Assembly: GCF_001422285.1 (NCBI RefSeq)
Contig: NZ_LMMO01000004.1
Span: forward strand, 62,631 to 126,630
Source of the DNA: Frigoribacterium sp. Leaf263
Lineage (GTDB): Bacteria > Actinomycetota > Actinomycetes > Actinomycetales > Microbacteriaceae
DNA length: 64,000 nt
Direction: 5' to 3'
Each line of letters opens with the position of its first letter. Position 1 is the stretch's first letter. This document shows positions 14,847-24,490 of this stretch, piece after piece. A program made the translations under genes and the position numbers. Under the pieces are notes generated by a model, which was given only the letters and a program-made list of their open reading frames with translations, was not told the origin of the DNA and did not search any database.

Positions 14847-17312
14847 TCAGCCCAGGGGCGCGACCTCCACCGCGACGAGACGGGGGTCGTCGAGCGAGAC
14901 GGGGTGCACGTCGCCGGTGAGCAGGAGGCGCGCCTCCGTCTCGCGGGTGTCGCACGACGGGCCGACCCAGAGCTCGACGTCGCCGGGCTCGACCACGCGG
15001 CGGCCGTGCCGGTCGGTGAAGGCCAGACGAGAGGTGGGAACGGTGAACTCGACCCGCGCCTCCTCGCCCGGTGCGAGCGTCACCCGCGCGTAGCCGAGCA
15101 GCTGCGCGACCGGACGGGTCACCGAGCCGATCACGTCGCGGGCGTAGAGCTGAACGAGGTCGATGCCGGGCCGGTCGCCCGTGTTCGCGACCCGCACCGA
15201 CGCGGTGAAGGAGCCGCCGGCGGCGACCTCTCCGGCCGACCCGACGCCACCCGCCGACCCGACGGCGAGGTCCGAGCGGCTCCACGTCGTGTAGGTCAGA
15301 CCGTGGCCGAACGGGAGCACCGGGGTGCTGTCGGCGCTCGTGACCTCCGAGGGCCCGCCGAGCACGGGGTGCAGGTACGAGAACGGCTGCGCCCCGGCCG
15401 AGCGCGGCAGCGACACCGGCAGGTGACCCGAGGGCTCGACGCTGCCGGACAGGATGCCGGCGACGGCTGCGCCGCCCTCCTCGCCCGGGAAGAACGCCTG
15501 CACGACGGCGGCCGGCGCCCCCGCGCCCGAGATCGCCCAGCCGATCGCGTACGGACGCCCCGAGAGCACGACCATCACGACGGGCGTGCCGGTCGCGACG
15601 ACGGCCTCGACCAGCTCGCGCTGCACACCCGGCAGCTCGAGGCTCTCGACGTCGTTGCCCTCGCCGACGGTGCCGCGCCCGAACAGACCGGCGCGGTCGC
15701 CGACCACCACGATCGCCACGTCGGCGCCGCGGGCGGTCTCGACGGCGGCGACGATGCGCGACCGGTCGTCGCCCTCGACGTCGCAGCCCGCCGCGATCGT
15801 CACCTCGGCGTCGGGCAGCTCGTGACGCAGCGCCTCGGCGACGGTCGGCAGCTCGATGCCGAGCGGCACACCGGGGTGGTGCGCCAGCACGTGGTTGACG
15901 AACGAGTAGCAGCCCATCAGGGCCTCGGCGCTGTCGCCGTTCGGCCCGAGCACCGCGACCGCGGCCGGGCCGGCGGCCGCACCGGCACCGACACCCGGGC
16001 CCAGGAGCGGCAGCACCCCGTCGTTCGTCAGCACGACGACCGACTCGTCGGCCAGGCGGCGCGCGACGACCCGGTGCTCGGCCGAGTCGAGATCGAACAC
16101 CGACGGCGGTGGCGTCTCGAACGTCTCGTCGAGCAGCCCGAGGTCCTCCTTCTGCGCGAGCACGCGCAGCACGGCCCGGTCGACGAGCGCCCCGTCGACG
16201 AGCCCCGATCGCACGCGCTCGGCGAGCGGCTCGAGGTAGGCGTCGCCGGTCGGCAGCTCGACGTCGATGCCGGCCTCGAGGGCCAGTGCGGCAGCCTCGC
16301 CCCGGTCGCCCGCGACGGCGTGCATCACCTGGAGGAACGCCACCGAGAAGTAGTCCGACACGACGACCCCGTCGAACCCCCAGCGGCGACGCAGCAGCTC
16401 GGTCAGGTACTCGGGCGTGCCGGCGACGGGCACGCCGTCGATCTCGGCGTACGAGTTCATCACCGAGCGGACCCCGCCGTCGAGCACGGCCATCTCGAAC
16501 GGCGGCAGCAGGACGTCCTCGACGAACCGCGGCCCGATCTGCGCCGGTGCATGGTTGCGCCCCGCCACCGACGCCGAGTAGCCGACGAAGTGCTTGAGCG
16601 TGGCGTGGACGCCGGCGGCCTGCAGCCCCCGGACGTACGCGGTGCCGATGGTGCCGACCACGTACGGATCCTCGGCGATGCACTCGTCGACGCGTCCCCA
16701 GCGCGGGTCCCTGATCACGTCGAGCACCGGCGCGAGACCCTGGTGCACGCCGAGCTCGCGCATCGACCCGCCGATCAGCTCGGCCATGCGCTCGACGAGC
16801 TCCGGGTCGAACGAGGCGCCCCAGGCCAGAGGCGTCGGGAACGTCGCCGCCTGCCAGGCCGCGAGCCCGGTCAGGCACTCCTCGTGCACGAGGGCCGGGA
16901 TCCCGAGACGGGTCTCGTCGCGCAGGCGGCGCTGCTCGCGCCACAGCCAGGAGGCGCGCTCGACCGGGTCCACCGGTCGCGTCCCGTAGACCCGCGTCAG
17001 GTGACCGAGCCCGTGCCGGGTGGCCTCCTCGTAGTCACCCGACGTGGCCATCTCGCCCTGCATCGGGGCCACGTTGTCAGCCCCCTGATCGACCCACCAG
17101 CCGACCAGCTGGGCGAGCTTCTCGTCGAGGGTCATGTCGGCCAGCAGCGAGCGGACCCGGTGGGAGGCGCGGGGCTCGCCGCGCACGACGGTCTCGTCGG
17201 GCTGGACCGTCTGCGGTGCGTCGATGGTGTCGGTCATGTCGGCTCGCGCCTCCTGGGCTGGTGCGGTCGGGGTCCGGTCGACCCGGAGGGTGCCGGTGTC
17301 GGCGGCGGTCAT
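14847..17312 (-). CDS. Glycoside hydrolase family 3 beta-glucosidase
   Basis: The 821-residue protein lacks a signal peptide, so it acts in the cytoplasm on imported oligosaccharides. It has the GH3 N-terminal barrel (LAPVLDVIRDPRWGR, LKHFVGY, with nucleophile Asp320 in GVVVSDYFSV). The C-terminal sandwich follows (GDESVV-type VVVLTNDGVLPLLG, FFPGEEGG) and then a fibronectin III-like domain (VRVANTGDRPG). Retaining release of terminal beta-glucosyl or related residues is expected. The ATG at 17312 overlaps the permease stop; a second ATG at 17237 has an AGGAGG supplied by the dispersed word and is an equally credible start. It is the last gene of the LacI-controlled ABC operon. Confidence 0.88.
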   Translation of the reverse strand: MTAADTGTLRVDRTPTAPAQEARADMTDTIDAPQTVQPDETVVRGEPRASHRVRSLLADMTLDEKLAQLVGWWVDQGADNVAPMQGEMATSGDYEEATRHGLGHLTRVYGTRPVDPVERASWLWREQRRLRDETRLGIPALVHEECLTGLAAWQAATFPTPLAWGASFDPELVERMAELIGGSMRELGVHQGLAPVLDVIRDPRWGRVDECIAEDPYVVGTIGTAYVRGLQAAGVHATLKHFVGYSASVAGRNHAPAQIGPRFVEDVLLPPFEMAVLDGGVRSVMNSYAEIDGVPVAGTPEYLTELLRRRWGFDGVVVSDYFSVAFLQVMHAVAGDRGEAAALALEAGIDVELPTGDAYLEPLAERVRSGLVDGALVDRAVLRVLAQKEDLGLLDETFETPPPSVFDLDSAEHRVVARRLADESVVVLTNDGVLPLLGPGVGAGAAAGPAAVAVLGPNGDSAEALMGCYSFVNHVLAHHPGVPLGIELPTVAEALRHELPDAEVTIAAGCDVEGDDRSRIVAAVETARGADVAIVVVGDRAGLFGRGTVGEGNDVESLELPGVQRELVEAVVATGTPVVMVVLSGRPYAIGWAISGAGAPAAVVQAFFPGEEGGAAVAGILSGSVEPSGHLPVSLPRSAGAQPFSYLHPVLGGPSEVTSADSTPVLPFGHGLTYTTWSRSDLAVGSAGGVGSAGEVAAGGSFTASVRVANTGDRPGIDLVQLYARDVIGSVTRPVAQLLGYARVTLAPGEEARVEFTVPTSRLAFTDRHGRRVVEPGDVELWVGPSCDTRETEARLLLTGDVHPVSLDDPRLVAVEVAPLG

Positions 17313-18214
17313 CCCTTGACCGCCCCGGTGAGTCCGCCGACGATGCGGCGTTCGAACAGGCTGAAGAAGATCAGCGCGGGCAGCATCGACAGAGCCGTGA
17401 AGGCCAGCACCCGGGCGGTGTCGACCGAGTACTGCGACGAGAACGCCTGCACGCCGAGCGGCAAAGTGAACGTCGACGGATCGTTGAGGATGAACAGCGG
17501 CAGCAGGTACGAGTTCCACGCCCCGATGAACGCGAGGATGCCGACGGTGATGACCCCCGGCAGCGACAGGCGCACCACCATGCGGAAGAAGAAGCCGAGG
17601 CGGCTGCAGCCGTCGATGAACGCGGCCTCCTCGATCTCGTCGGGGATCGCACGGAGGAACGGCACGAGGATGATGATCGTCGTCGGCAGCGCGAACGCGA
17701 TCTGCGGCAGGATCACCCCGGCCAGCGAGTTCGTCAGCCCCAGGTCGCGGATCACCAGGTACAGCGGCGTGATCGCGACGGTCATCGGGAACATCAGCCC
17801 CGCGGCGAACATCGCGTAGAGAACGCCGCGTCCGGCGAACCGGTAGCGGGCCAGCACGTAGCTCGCGGCGAGGCCGAGCGCGACGGTGCCGATCGTGGTG
17901 GCGCCGGCCGAGATCAGCGAGTTGCCGACCTGCCGCCAGAACGTGCCCTCGACGAGCACGTCGATGTAGTTGCCGATCTGCCACGGGCTCGGGAACCCCG
18001 ACGGGTCGGTCGTGATCTGCGCGTTCGTGCGGAACCCGCCGAGCACGATGAACGCGACGGGCGCGAGCATCGCCACGATGACGACCAGGGCGACCACGTA
18101 CGCGACGCCGCGTCCGGGATCGGCGATCCCGCGCCTCCTGCGCTTCGTCGGCTGCGCGTCGTGCGACGCGGGCCCGCGGCCCCGAGGAGGCGCGGCGAGG
18201 GTCGAGGCGGTCAT
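17309..18214 (-). CDS. CUT1 sugar ABC permease, MalG type (system 1)
   Basis: The 301-residue protein has six membrane helices and the EAA loop EEAAFIDGCSRLGFFFRMVVRL. Its ending, FFSLFERRIVGGLTGAVKG, is typical of MalG-like subunits. It forms the translocation pore with the upstream MalF-type permease and overlaps both neighbours by four bases. The N-terminal extension is basic and contains the dispersed word in both orientations (18130 and 18186). An AGGAGA Shine-Dalgarno precedes the ATG. No ATPase is encoded in the operon. Confidence 0.9.
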   Translation of the reverse strand: MTASTLAAPPRGRGPASHDAQPTKRRRRGIADPGRGVAYVVALVVIVAMLAPVAFIVLGGFRTNAQITTDPSGFPSPWQIGNYIDVLVEGTFWRQVGNSLISAGATTIGTVALGLAASYVLARYRFAGRGVLYAMFAAGLMFPMTVAITPLYLVIRDLGLTNSLAGVILPQIAFALPTTIIILVPFLRAIPDEIEEAAFIDGCSRLGFFFRMVVRLSLPGVITVGILAFIGAWNSYLLPLFILNDPSTFTLPLGVQAFSSQYSVDTARVLAFTALSMLPALIFFSLFERRIVGGLTGAVKG

Positions 18215-19245
18215 CGTTCTTCTCCTGCGGTGGTGGCGGAGGTCGTCACGGCGCCGGCCGTGTCGCGACGCAGCACGTAGCGCTGGTAGACGAGGGCGAC
18301 GACGAGCGAGATGAGGAACAGCACGACCGCGACGGCGTTGCCGTAGCCGTAGCTGCCCGAGGTGCGGCCGTTCGCGACCATGTAGGTGGCCATCGTCGAG
18401 GTGCCGGCGGTGGCCGCGATGTACTGACCCCAGATGATGTAGACGAGGTCGAACAGCTGCAGCGAGCCGATGATCGACAGGAACGCCCAGATGCGCAGCG
18501 TCGGGCCGAGCAGCGGCAGCGTGATGCGGCGCTGGATCTGCCACCAGCTCGCGCCGTCGATGGCCGCGGCCTCGCTGAGCTCCTCGGGGACGCCCTGCAG
18601 GCCGGCGAGGAAGAGGATGACGGCGAAGCCGACGTACTTCCAGGTGATGATGACCAGCAGGGTCCAGATGGCGATGCTCGGGTCGGCGAGCCAGTCCTGC
18701 GCGAGCGAGCCGAGGCCGAGCTTCGTCAGCATGTCGTTGACGGCGCCGCTGCCCTGGAGCATGAGGCTCCAGCCGGTGCCGACGACGACCTCGCTGATGA
18801 CGTAGGGCACGAAGATCAGCACGCGGATCAGCGACTGACCGCGCAGCTTGCGGTTCAGCAGCAGCGCCAGGCCGATCGCGACGGGGCCCTGCAGCACGAG
18901 CGACAGCACGACGATGGTCGCGTTGTGGCGGAGGGCGTCGAGGAACGCGACGTCCTGGAAGATCGTCAGGTAGTTGCGGAACCCGACGAAGTCCGTCGGC
19001 GCACCGAATCCCGACCAGCTGAAGAAGCCGTAGTAGGCGGCCATGACGATCGGGAACACCACGAAGGCCAGGAAGACCACGAGGGCCGGGCCGACGAGGA
19101 GGGCGATCTCCAGGCCCTGGGCGCCACGCCCCTTCCGGGACACGGCCCGGGAGGCCGCCGGGGGCGATGCGAGCGCATCGCCCCCGGCGGTGGCGTGAGC
19201 CCGCGAGGGTGCGGCGGGCCGCACGGAGGGTTCGCGGAGACTCAC
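18211..19245 (-). CDS. CUT1 sugar ABC permease, MalF type (system 1)
   Basis: The 344-residue protein has a disordered Ala/Ser/Arg N-terminus, six helices beginning LEIALLVGPALVVFLAFVVFP, and the EAA loop SEAAAIDGASWWQIQRRITLPLLGP that docks on the ATPase. The C-terminus is YQRYVLRRD. It starts with GTG at 19245, ten bases after the binding-protein stop, and ends in an ATGA overlap with the MalG-type gene. It belongs to the system whose neighbours suggest beta-glucoside uptake. Confidence 0.9.
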   Translation of the reverse strand: MSLREPSVRPAAPSRAHATAGGDALASPPAASRAVSRKGRGAQGLEIALLVGPALVVFLAFVVFPIVMAAYYGFFSWSGFGAPTDFVGFRNYLTIFQDVAFLDALRHNATIVVLSLVLQGPVAIGLALLLNRKLRGQSLIRVLIFVPYVISEVVVGTGWSLMLQGSGAVNDMLTKLGLGSLAQDWLADPSIAIWTLLVIITWKYVGFAVILFLAGLQGVPEELSEAAAIDGASWWQIQRRITLPLLGPTLRIWAFLSIIGSLQLFDLVYIIWGQYIAATAGTSTMATYMVANGRTSGSYGYGNAVAVVLFLISLVVALVYQRYVLRRDTAGAVTTSATTAGEER

Positions 19246-19255
19246 GGTGCGACCC

Positions 19256-20542
19256 CTACGCCTTCTTGGCGGCGGCGTCGACGGCCTCGACGAACTGCTC
19301 GGGCGTGCCGTCTCCGGAGAGCAGGTCGACGACGGCGACGTTCATCGCGTTGCCGACGTTCAGGCCGTAGACGGTGTCGAGCCACTGCGACACGAACGGG
19401 GCGTCGTTGTAGGCGGCCAGGACGTCCTGCAGGTAGGGCTCGGTGACCGACTCCTGAGCGACCGTGTTGACCGGAGGCGCGTTGAAGGCCTTGTAGTAGG
19501 CCGTCTGCACGTCGGGGGTCGCGAGGTAGTTCAGGAAGTCGACGCACGAGTCGGGAGCGTCGGTCGAGCACGAGTACCCGTCGACGCCGCCCATGATGGC
19601 GCCGGTCTCGCCGTCGCCGCCCTCGATCTCAGGGAACGGGAACCAGCCCAGGTCGGGCAGCGGCTTCTCGTCGGGGGTGAGCGAGGCGATGACGCCGGGG
19701 TTCCAGGCGCCCATCAGCTCCATGCCGGCCTGCTTGTTGGCGATGAGGCCGGCCGAGCTGCCGGCGCCCTGCTGGGCGGCCGTGGTGAGGAAGCCCTCGT
19801 TGAAGGGCTCGGTGTCGCGGAAGTCGGCGAGGTCCTGGGCGGCGTCGACCCAGCACTGGTCGCTGAAGTCTCGGTCGGTCGCGGCCTGCTCGAGCACGTC
19901 GCTGCTGCAGGCGCGCAGGGCGAAGAAGAAGTACCAGTGCGCGGCGGGCCAGGCGTCCTTGCCGCCGAGCGCGACGGGCTGCACGTCGGCGTCCTTCAGC
20001 TTCGAGACCGCGTCGTCGAGCTCGTCGATCGTGGTCGGCGCCGCGTCGATGCCGGCCTCCGAGAAGAGGTCCTGGCTGTACCAGAAGCCTCCGGGCAGCA
20101 CGGCGACGGGCATCGAGTAGACCTTGCCGTCGACCGAGCCGGCGCCGAAGGTGCCCTCGCTGATGTCGGCGCGGGCGTCGTCCGAGATGCCGTCGCTGAT
20201 GTCCTTCACCTGACCGGCCTGGACCATCGCCGAGAGCTTGCCGCCGCCGCGCTGCAGGAACACGTCGGGCGCGTCGCCGGAGTTCAGGGCGGTCTGCAGC
20301 TTGCTGTCGAAGTCCTCGTTCTGCACGGTCTGGACGTCGATCGTCACGTCGGGGTTGGCCTCCTCGAAGTCGGCCGCGGCCTTCACCCAGAAGTCCTGCC
20401 CGGGGCCGGTGGTCGAGTTCTGCCAGAGGGTGAGCGACCCGTCGTCGTCTCCCCCGCCTCCTCCGGTGCTGCAGCCGGTCAGCAGTCCCGCTCCGATCAG
20501 CAGGGCCGCAGACCCGGCCAGGAGCCGTCGAGATGTGGTCAT
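19256..20542 (-). CDS. Sugar ABC substrate-binding lipoprotein (system 1)
   Basis: The 428-residue protein has a type II signal peptide ending LLTGC followed by a Gly/Asp linker. The family 1 solute-binding fold follows: LTLWQNSTTGPGQDFWVKAAADFEEANPDVTI, GDAPDVFLQRGGGK, and W-rich sugar contacts. Extracellular capture of an oligosaccharide for the two permeases is expected. It is the first gene of the operon, divergent from a LacI gene with an operator in between. The co-transcribed GH3 enzyme suggests a beta-glucoside such as cellobiose or gentiobiose. Confidence 0.9.
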   Translation of the reverse strand: MTTSRRLLAGSAALLIGAGLLTGCSTGGGGGDDDGSLTLWQNSTTGPGQDFWVKAAADFEEANPDVTIDVQTVQNEDFDSKLQTALNSGDAPDVFLQRGGGKLSAMVQAGQVKDISDGISDDARADISEGTFGAGSVDGKVYSMPVAVLPGGFWYSQDLFSEAGIDAAPTTIDELDDAVSKLKDADVQPVALGGKDAWPAAHWYFFFALRACSSDVLEQAATDRDFSDQCWVDAAQDLADFRDTEPFNEGFLTTAAQQGAGSSAGLIANKQAGMELMGAWNPGVIASLTPDEKPLPDLGWFPFPEIEGGDGETGAIMGGVDGYSCSTDAPDSCVDFLNYLATPDVQTAYYKAFNAPPVNTVAQESVTEPYLQDVLAAYNDAPFVSQWLDTVYGLNVGNAMNVAVVDLLSGDGTPEQFVEAVDAAAKKA

Positions 20543-20648
20543 GGTTCCACCTGTTCCTCTTCGTTGAGCGGCCGTGGTCGGCCGAGTGCGCCGTGCTCCG
20601 ATGCGCGGCGTCGCCCCAGTGTCGAAAACGGGCGCGCGGGTGTCAAAC

Positions 20649-20660
20649 GTTTTCGAAAAC
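20649..20660. promoter_or_regulatory. LacI-type operator between divergent lacI and ABC/GH3 operon
   Basis: The perfect 12-bp palindrome GTTTTCGAAAAC lies midway in the 159-bp gap, about 40 bases before the LacI ATG. LacI-family sites are typically palindromes centred on CG flanked by A/T-rich arms. Confidence 0.7.
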
Positions 20661-20680
20661 CATTTCGACGTGGCTAGGCT
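20651..20680 (+). promoter_or_regulatory. Promoter of the lacI gene (TTTCGA-18-TAGGCT)
   Basis: A TAGGCT -10 at 20675-20680 is preceded at 18 bases by TTTCGA, which overlaps the operator. Autorepression is therefore likely. Confidence 0.45.
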
Positions 20681-20701
20681 GCGGGTCGTGAGGACGACGT
20701 G

Positions 20702-21712
20702 ATGACGAGCCGGGTGACGATCCACGACGTGGCCAGGGTCGCGGGCGTCTCGGTCGCCACGGTCTCGAAGGCGGTCAACGGCCGGTACGGGGTCTCGGCC
20801 CAGGCGACCGAGCGCGTCATGGCCGCGGTCGACGAGCTCGGCTACGAGTCGAGTCTCGTCGCGAGCAGCATGCGCGCCCGCCGCACCGGCGTGATCGGCG
20901 TGCTCGTCGCCGACTTCGAGCCGTTCAGCTCGGAGGTGCTCAAGGGCGTCGGCGCCGCCGTCCGGGCCCGCGGGTCGGAGTACGACCTGCTCGCCTACAG
21001 CGGCGCCCACCACGGCGAGAACAGCGGCTGGGAGCGCAAGTCGCTCAGCCGCCTGAGCGGCACCCTCATCGACGGGGCCATCCTCGTGACGCCGTCGGTC
21101 CTGACGACGACCGCGAGCATCCCGGTCGTCGCGGTCGACCCGCACACCGGGCGCACCGACCTGCCGTCGGTCGAGGCCGACAGCCGAGGCGGGGCCCTGC
21201 TCGCGGTCGAGCACCTGCTCTCGCTCGGGCACCGTCGCATCGGGTTCCTGTCGGGGCGACCCGACCTCCGCTCGGCGTCACTGCGCGAGGCCGGCTACGT
21301 CCAGGCGCTGCGCGCGGCCGGCATCACGCGCGACCCCGGTCTGACCCGCCACGGCGACTTCGAGCTGACCACGGCGCGGCAGGCCGCGCGGTCGCTGCTG
21401 ACGCGCGCCGACCGACCCACCGCCGTCTTCGCGACGAACGACCTCTCGGCCATCGCGCTGCTGCGCACCGCCCTCGAGCTCGGACTCCGCGTCCCGGAGG
21501 ATCTCAGCATCGTCGGCTTCGACGACATCCCCGAGGCGTCACGCGAGTCCCCGCCGCTGACCACCGTGCAGCAGCCGATGCAGCGCCTCGGCAGCGCCGC
21601 CGCCGGCATGCTCTTCACGATGCTCGACGGGGGCGCGCCCACGACGCCCGAGGTCCAGCTGCCGACCCGGCTCGTGGTGCGCGGCACCACCGCTCCGCCG
21701 CCCGCCGGCTGA
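20702..21712 (+). CDS. LacI-family transcriptional repressor (system 1)
   Basis: The protein of about 336 residues has an N-terminal helix-turn-helix and hinge (VTIHDVARVAGVSVATVSKAVNGR). A periplasmic-binding-type effector domain follows, with GVLVADFEPFSSEVLKGVGA, GFLSGRPDLRSA, FATNDLSA and the closing motif TRLVVRGTT. It should bind the palindrome at 20649-20660 and repress both itself and the divergent ABC/GH3 operon until the sugar inducer binds. The ATG at 20702 has AGGA at good spacing; a GTG immediately upstream (20699) is possible. Confidence 0.9.
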   Translation: MTSRVTIHDVARVAGVSVATVSKAVNGRYGVSAQATERVMAAVDELGYESSLVASSMRARRTGVIGVLVADFEPFSSEVLKGVGAAVRARGSEYDLLAYSGAHHGENSGWERKSLSRLSGTLIDGAILVTPSVLTTTASIPVVAVDPHTGRTDLPSVEADSRGGALLAVEHLLSLGHRRIGFLSGRPDLRSASLREAGYVQALRAAGITRDPGLTRHGDFELTTARQAARSLLTRADRPTAVFATNDLSAIALLRTALELGLRVPEDLSIVGFDDIPEASRESPPLTTVQQPMQRLGSAAAGMLFTMLDGGAPTTPEVQLPTRLVVRGTTAPPPAG

Positions 21713-21820
21713 CGCGCCTCCGGCCTCCCCCGCACCGGCTACGATCCAGCGAGGGCATTCAGCACTCAGACGACGTCGTCTCCCCCTCCGAACGACGCTG
21801 GACGAAGCGAGGTATCGGCC

Positions 21821-22843
21821 GTGGGCGCGACGAGAGACGATGTGGCGCGGCTCGCCGGAGTCTCGGCGAGCACGGTCTCGTACGCCATCAGCGGTCGCCG
21901 CACGATCTCGGCCGGCACGCGTCAGCGCGTCGAGCAGGCCATGGCCGATCTCAGCTACACGCCCAACGCCTTCGCCCGCGGACTCGCCGGCTCGCGGGGC
22001 GGGATCCTCGCCCTGCACTACCCCTACAGCCGCCGGGGGGTCACGTCGTCGGAGTTCGAGTACGTCGCCGCGGCCACGGATCGGGCGCGCGAACGCGGGT
22101 ACCACCTCCTCCTCTGGTCGCACCCGATCAACGACGTCGACGGACTCGGCAGCCTGGTCAGCGAGGGCCTCGTCGACGGCGTGATCCTCATGGAGCTGAC
22201 CGCCGCCGACGCCCGCGTCGGCGTGCTGAGCGACTCGGGCGTCCCGTTCAGCAACATCGGCCGACCCGACGACGCCGAGGGGCTCTGGTTCATCGACGCC
22301 GACTACGAGTCGCTCGGACGCCAGGCCGTCGACCACCTCGCCGACCTCGGCCACGAGCACGTGTTCTTCCTCAGCCAGAGCATCGCGTCGCCCGAGCGCG
22401 GGTCGGGGCCCCTCGACCGGGCGACGAGCGCCCTGCGGCGACCGGCCCTCGATCGCGGCATCCGCCTCGACACGCACCTGGCCGACAACTCCGTGCCGGG
22501 AGGCCGCGAGGCGTTCGCCGTCTTCGACGCCCTGACGGCGCGACCGACGGCGGTGCTCGCCTTCAACGAGATGGCCCTGGCCGGATTCGTGCAGTCGGCC
22601 GCCGCGGCCGGGCGATCGATCCCCGGCGACATCAGCGTCGTCGCCCTGAGCATCGGCGACCTGGCGGCCGAGATGACCTCGCCTCCGCTCACCACGGTGA
22701 GCCCTCCCGGAATCGAGATCGCTTCGGCCGCCGTCGACGATCTCGTCGACCGGATCGAGGGGCGTCGGCACGACGCGCCCCACGTGCTCGTCGCGCCGCG
22801 CCTGGTCGTGCGGGGCAGTTCCGCACCCGTTATCCGGATGTGA
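21821..22843 (+). CDS. LacI-family transcriptional repressor (agl-like operon)
   Basis: The 340-residue protein has the DNA-binding segment TRDDVARLAGVSASTVSYAISGR and an effector domain (LALHYPYSRRG, GVILMELTAADARV, FNEMALAGFV) ending RLVVRGSSAP. It lies 141 bases upstream of the alpha-glucoside importer genes on the same strand and is their likely regulator. The 16-bp palindrome at 22898-22913 between it and the transporter is a candidate operator. The start is a GTG with GAGG-like sequence upstream. Confidence 0.88.
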   Translation: MGATRDDVARLAGVSASTVSYAISGRRTISAGTRQRVEQAMADLSYTPNAFARGLAGSRGGILALHYPYSRRGVTSSEFEYVAAATDRARERGYHLLLWSHPINDVDGLGSLVSEGLVDGVILMELTAADARVGVLSDSGVPFSNIGRPDDAEGLWFIDADYESLGRQAVDHLADLGHEHVFFLSQSIASPERGSGPLDRATSALRRPALDRGIRLDTHLADNSVPGGREAFAVFDALTARPTAVLAFNEMALAGFVQSAAAAGRSIPGDISVVALSIGDLAAEMTSPPLTTVSPPGIEIASAAVDDLVDRIEGRRHDAPHVLVAPRLVVRGSSAPVIRM

Positions 22844-22897
22844 CCCGCGCCCTAGCACGAGCGGTTGCGCGCCTCCTGCGGGTGTGTGAAACTCACA

Positions 22898-22913
22898 GTC
22901 GACGCGCGTCGAC
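22898..22913. promoter_or_regulatory. Candidate operator of the agl-like operon
   Basis: GTCGACGCGCGTCGAC is a perfect 16-bp palindrome 72 bases before the binding-protein ATG. It is G/C-rich, so chance occurrence cannot be excluded. Confidence 0.4.
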
Positions 22914-22984
22914 GACGACGTGTCGCGGAGACCGGCTGACAGCACACCCGGCCGCCGGTCTTGCAACTCAATGAGGAGATAACA

Positions 22985-24343
22985 ATGCGAGCATCCCTGC
23001 ACCGCCGATTCACCGGCCCTCTGGCCATCCTGGCGGCATCCAGCTTCCTGATGGTCGGCTGCTCCGGCACCGCCGACCCCAACGACCCCAACGCCGGTGG
23101 CGGCGGCGGAGCCGAGGTCGGCACCGCCGACGGCGTCGTCAACGTCTACGGCACCATCAACGGCGACGAGGCGACCCTGCTCGAGGAGAGCTGGGCCGAC
23201 TGGGAGACCGAGAACGACATCGACATCAAGTACACGGGCGACAAGGAGTTCGAGAAGCAGATCGGCATCAAGGTCCAGGGTGGCGACACCCCCGACCTCG
23301 CGATCTTCCCTCAGCCCGGTCTGCTCGCCGACACCGTCGCCTCGGGCAAGGTGCAGGAGCTCCCCGAAGACGCCCTCGCCAACGTCAAGGAGGGCTGGTC
23401 GGAGGACTGGCAGAAGTACGGTCAGGTCGACGGCACCCAGTACGGCGCCCCCCTGATGGCCAGCGTCAAGGGCTACGTCTGGTACTCCCCCGCCAAGTTC
23501 GAGGAGTGGGGCGTCGAGGTCCCCAAGACGTACGACGAGCTCGTCGAGGTCTCGAAGACCATCCAGGAGAAGAGCGGCGAGGCGCCCTGGTGCGCCGGCT
23601 TCAACTCGGGCGAGGCCTCGGGCTGGCCCGGCACCGACTGGATCGAGGACCTCGTGCTGCGCGAGGCCGGACCGGACGCCTACGACTCGTGGGTCGCCGG
23701 CGACACCGAGTTCACCGACCCCGACGTCAAGGCCGCGTTCGACTCGGTCGGCACCATCCTCCAGGACCCCGAGATGGTCAACGCCGGCTACGGCGACGTG
23801 AAGTCGATCAACTCCACGGCCTTCGGCGACGTCGCCACCAACGTGGCGAACGGCAGCTGCGCCCTGACCCACCAGGCCTCGTTCTTCGAGGGCTTCCTGA
23901 CCGCGGCGGACAACGCCGACGGACAGCCCGCCACGGTCGCCGAAGACGGAGACGTCTGGGCCTTCCTCACCCCGCCGATGGCCGAGGGCGACCCCGCCGC
24001 CGTCACCGGTGGCGGCGAGTTCGTCGCCGCGTTCTCGAACGACGACGACACCGCCAAGGTCCAGGCCTACCTGGCCAGCGCCGACTGGGCCAACAGCCGC
24101 GTCTCGCTCGGTGGAGTCATCTCGGCCAACCAGGGCCTCGACCCCGAGAACGCCGGAAGCGACCTGCTGAAGAGCGCCGTCGAGATCCTGCAGGGCACCG
24201 ACACGACCTTCCGCTTCGACGGCTCCGACCTGATGCCCAAGTCGGTCGGCTCGGACTCGTTCTGGAAGGGCATGGTCGACTGGATCGACGGCTCGGACAC
24301 CGAGACGGTCCTCGAAGAGATCCAGGCCGGCTACACCTCGTAA
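22985..24343 (+). CDS. aglE: Alpha-glucoside ABC substrate-binding lipoprotein (AglE-like)
   Basis: The 452-residue protein has a signal peptide with lipobox MVGC, a Gly-rich linker, and the AglE-type mature part: VVNVYGTINGDEATLLEESW, NDIDIKYTGDKEFE, GDTPDLAIFPQPGLL, WCAGFNSGEASGWPGTDWIED. The pattern differs from the other three binding proteins here and resembles the alpha-glucoside-binding AglE group (sucrose, maltose, trehalose or similar). GAGGAG at 22974-22979 supports the ATG at 22985. A strong hairpin after the stop separates it from the permeases, which would leave the binding protein in excess. Residue tRNA/codon use looks like its neighbours. Confidence 0.85.
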   Translation: MRASLHRRFTGPLAILAASSFLMVGCSGTADPNDPNAGGGGGAEVGTADGVVNVYGTINGDEATLLEESWADWETENDIDIKYTGDKEFEKQIGIKVQGGDTPDLAIFPQPGLLADTVASGKVQELPEDALANVKEGWSEDWQKYGQVDGTQYGAPLMASVKGYVWYSPAKFEEWGVEVPKTYDELVEVSKTIQEKSGEAPWCAGFNSGEASGWPGTDWIEDLVLREAGPDAYDSWVAGDTEFTDPDVKAAFDSVGTILQDPEMVNAGYGDVKSINSTAFGDVATNVANGSCALTHQASFFEGFLTAADNADGQPATVAEDGDVWAFLTPPMAEGDPAAVTGGGEFVAAFSNDDDTAKVQAYLASADWANSRVSLGGVISANQGLDPENAGSDLLKSAVEILQGTDTTFRFDGSDLMPKSVGSDSFWKGMVDWIDGSDTETVLEEIQAGYTS

Positions 24344-24354
24344 CACCCCGCTGA

Positions 24355-24385
24355 TCAGGGGCCACCGCTCGTCGGTGGCCCCTGA
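24355..24385 (+). terminator. Strong hairpin between binding-protein and permease genes
   Basis: TCAGGGGCCACCG (24355-24367) and CGGTGGCCCCTGA (24373-24385) form a perfect 13-bp stem with a 5-nt loop and no U-tract. It is likely to act as a partial terminator or RNA 3'-end stabiliser within the operon. Confidence 0.75.
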
Positions 24386-24490
24386 CCCCGCGCCCGCACG
24401 ACCCCGCACGACCCGCTCGCAGCGTCGCGAGCGGCCCCGGTCGCGCGAACGCCTGCTCCTTCATCGGAACCCGAACGTGAAAGGACAGCG

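Noticed and set aside
14924-14937. GGAGGCGCGCCTCC as a specific palindromic operator in the GH3 gene
   Set aside because: It is two overlapping opposed copies of the dispersed word inside coding sequence, not a promoter region.
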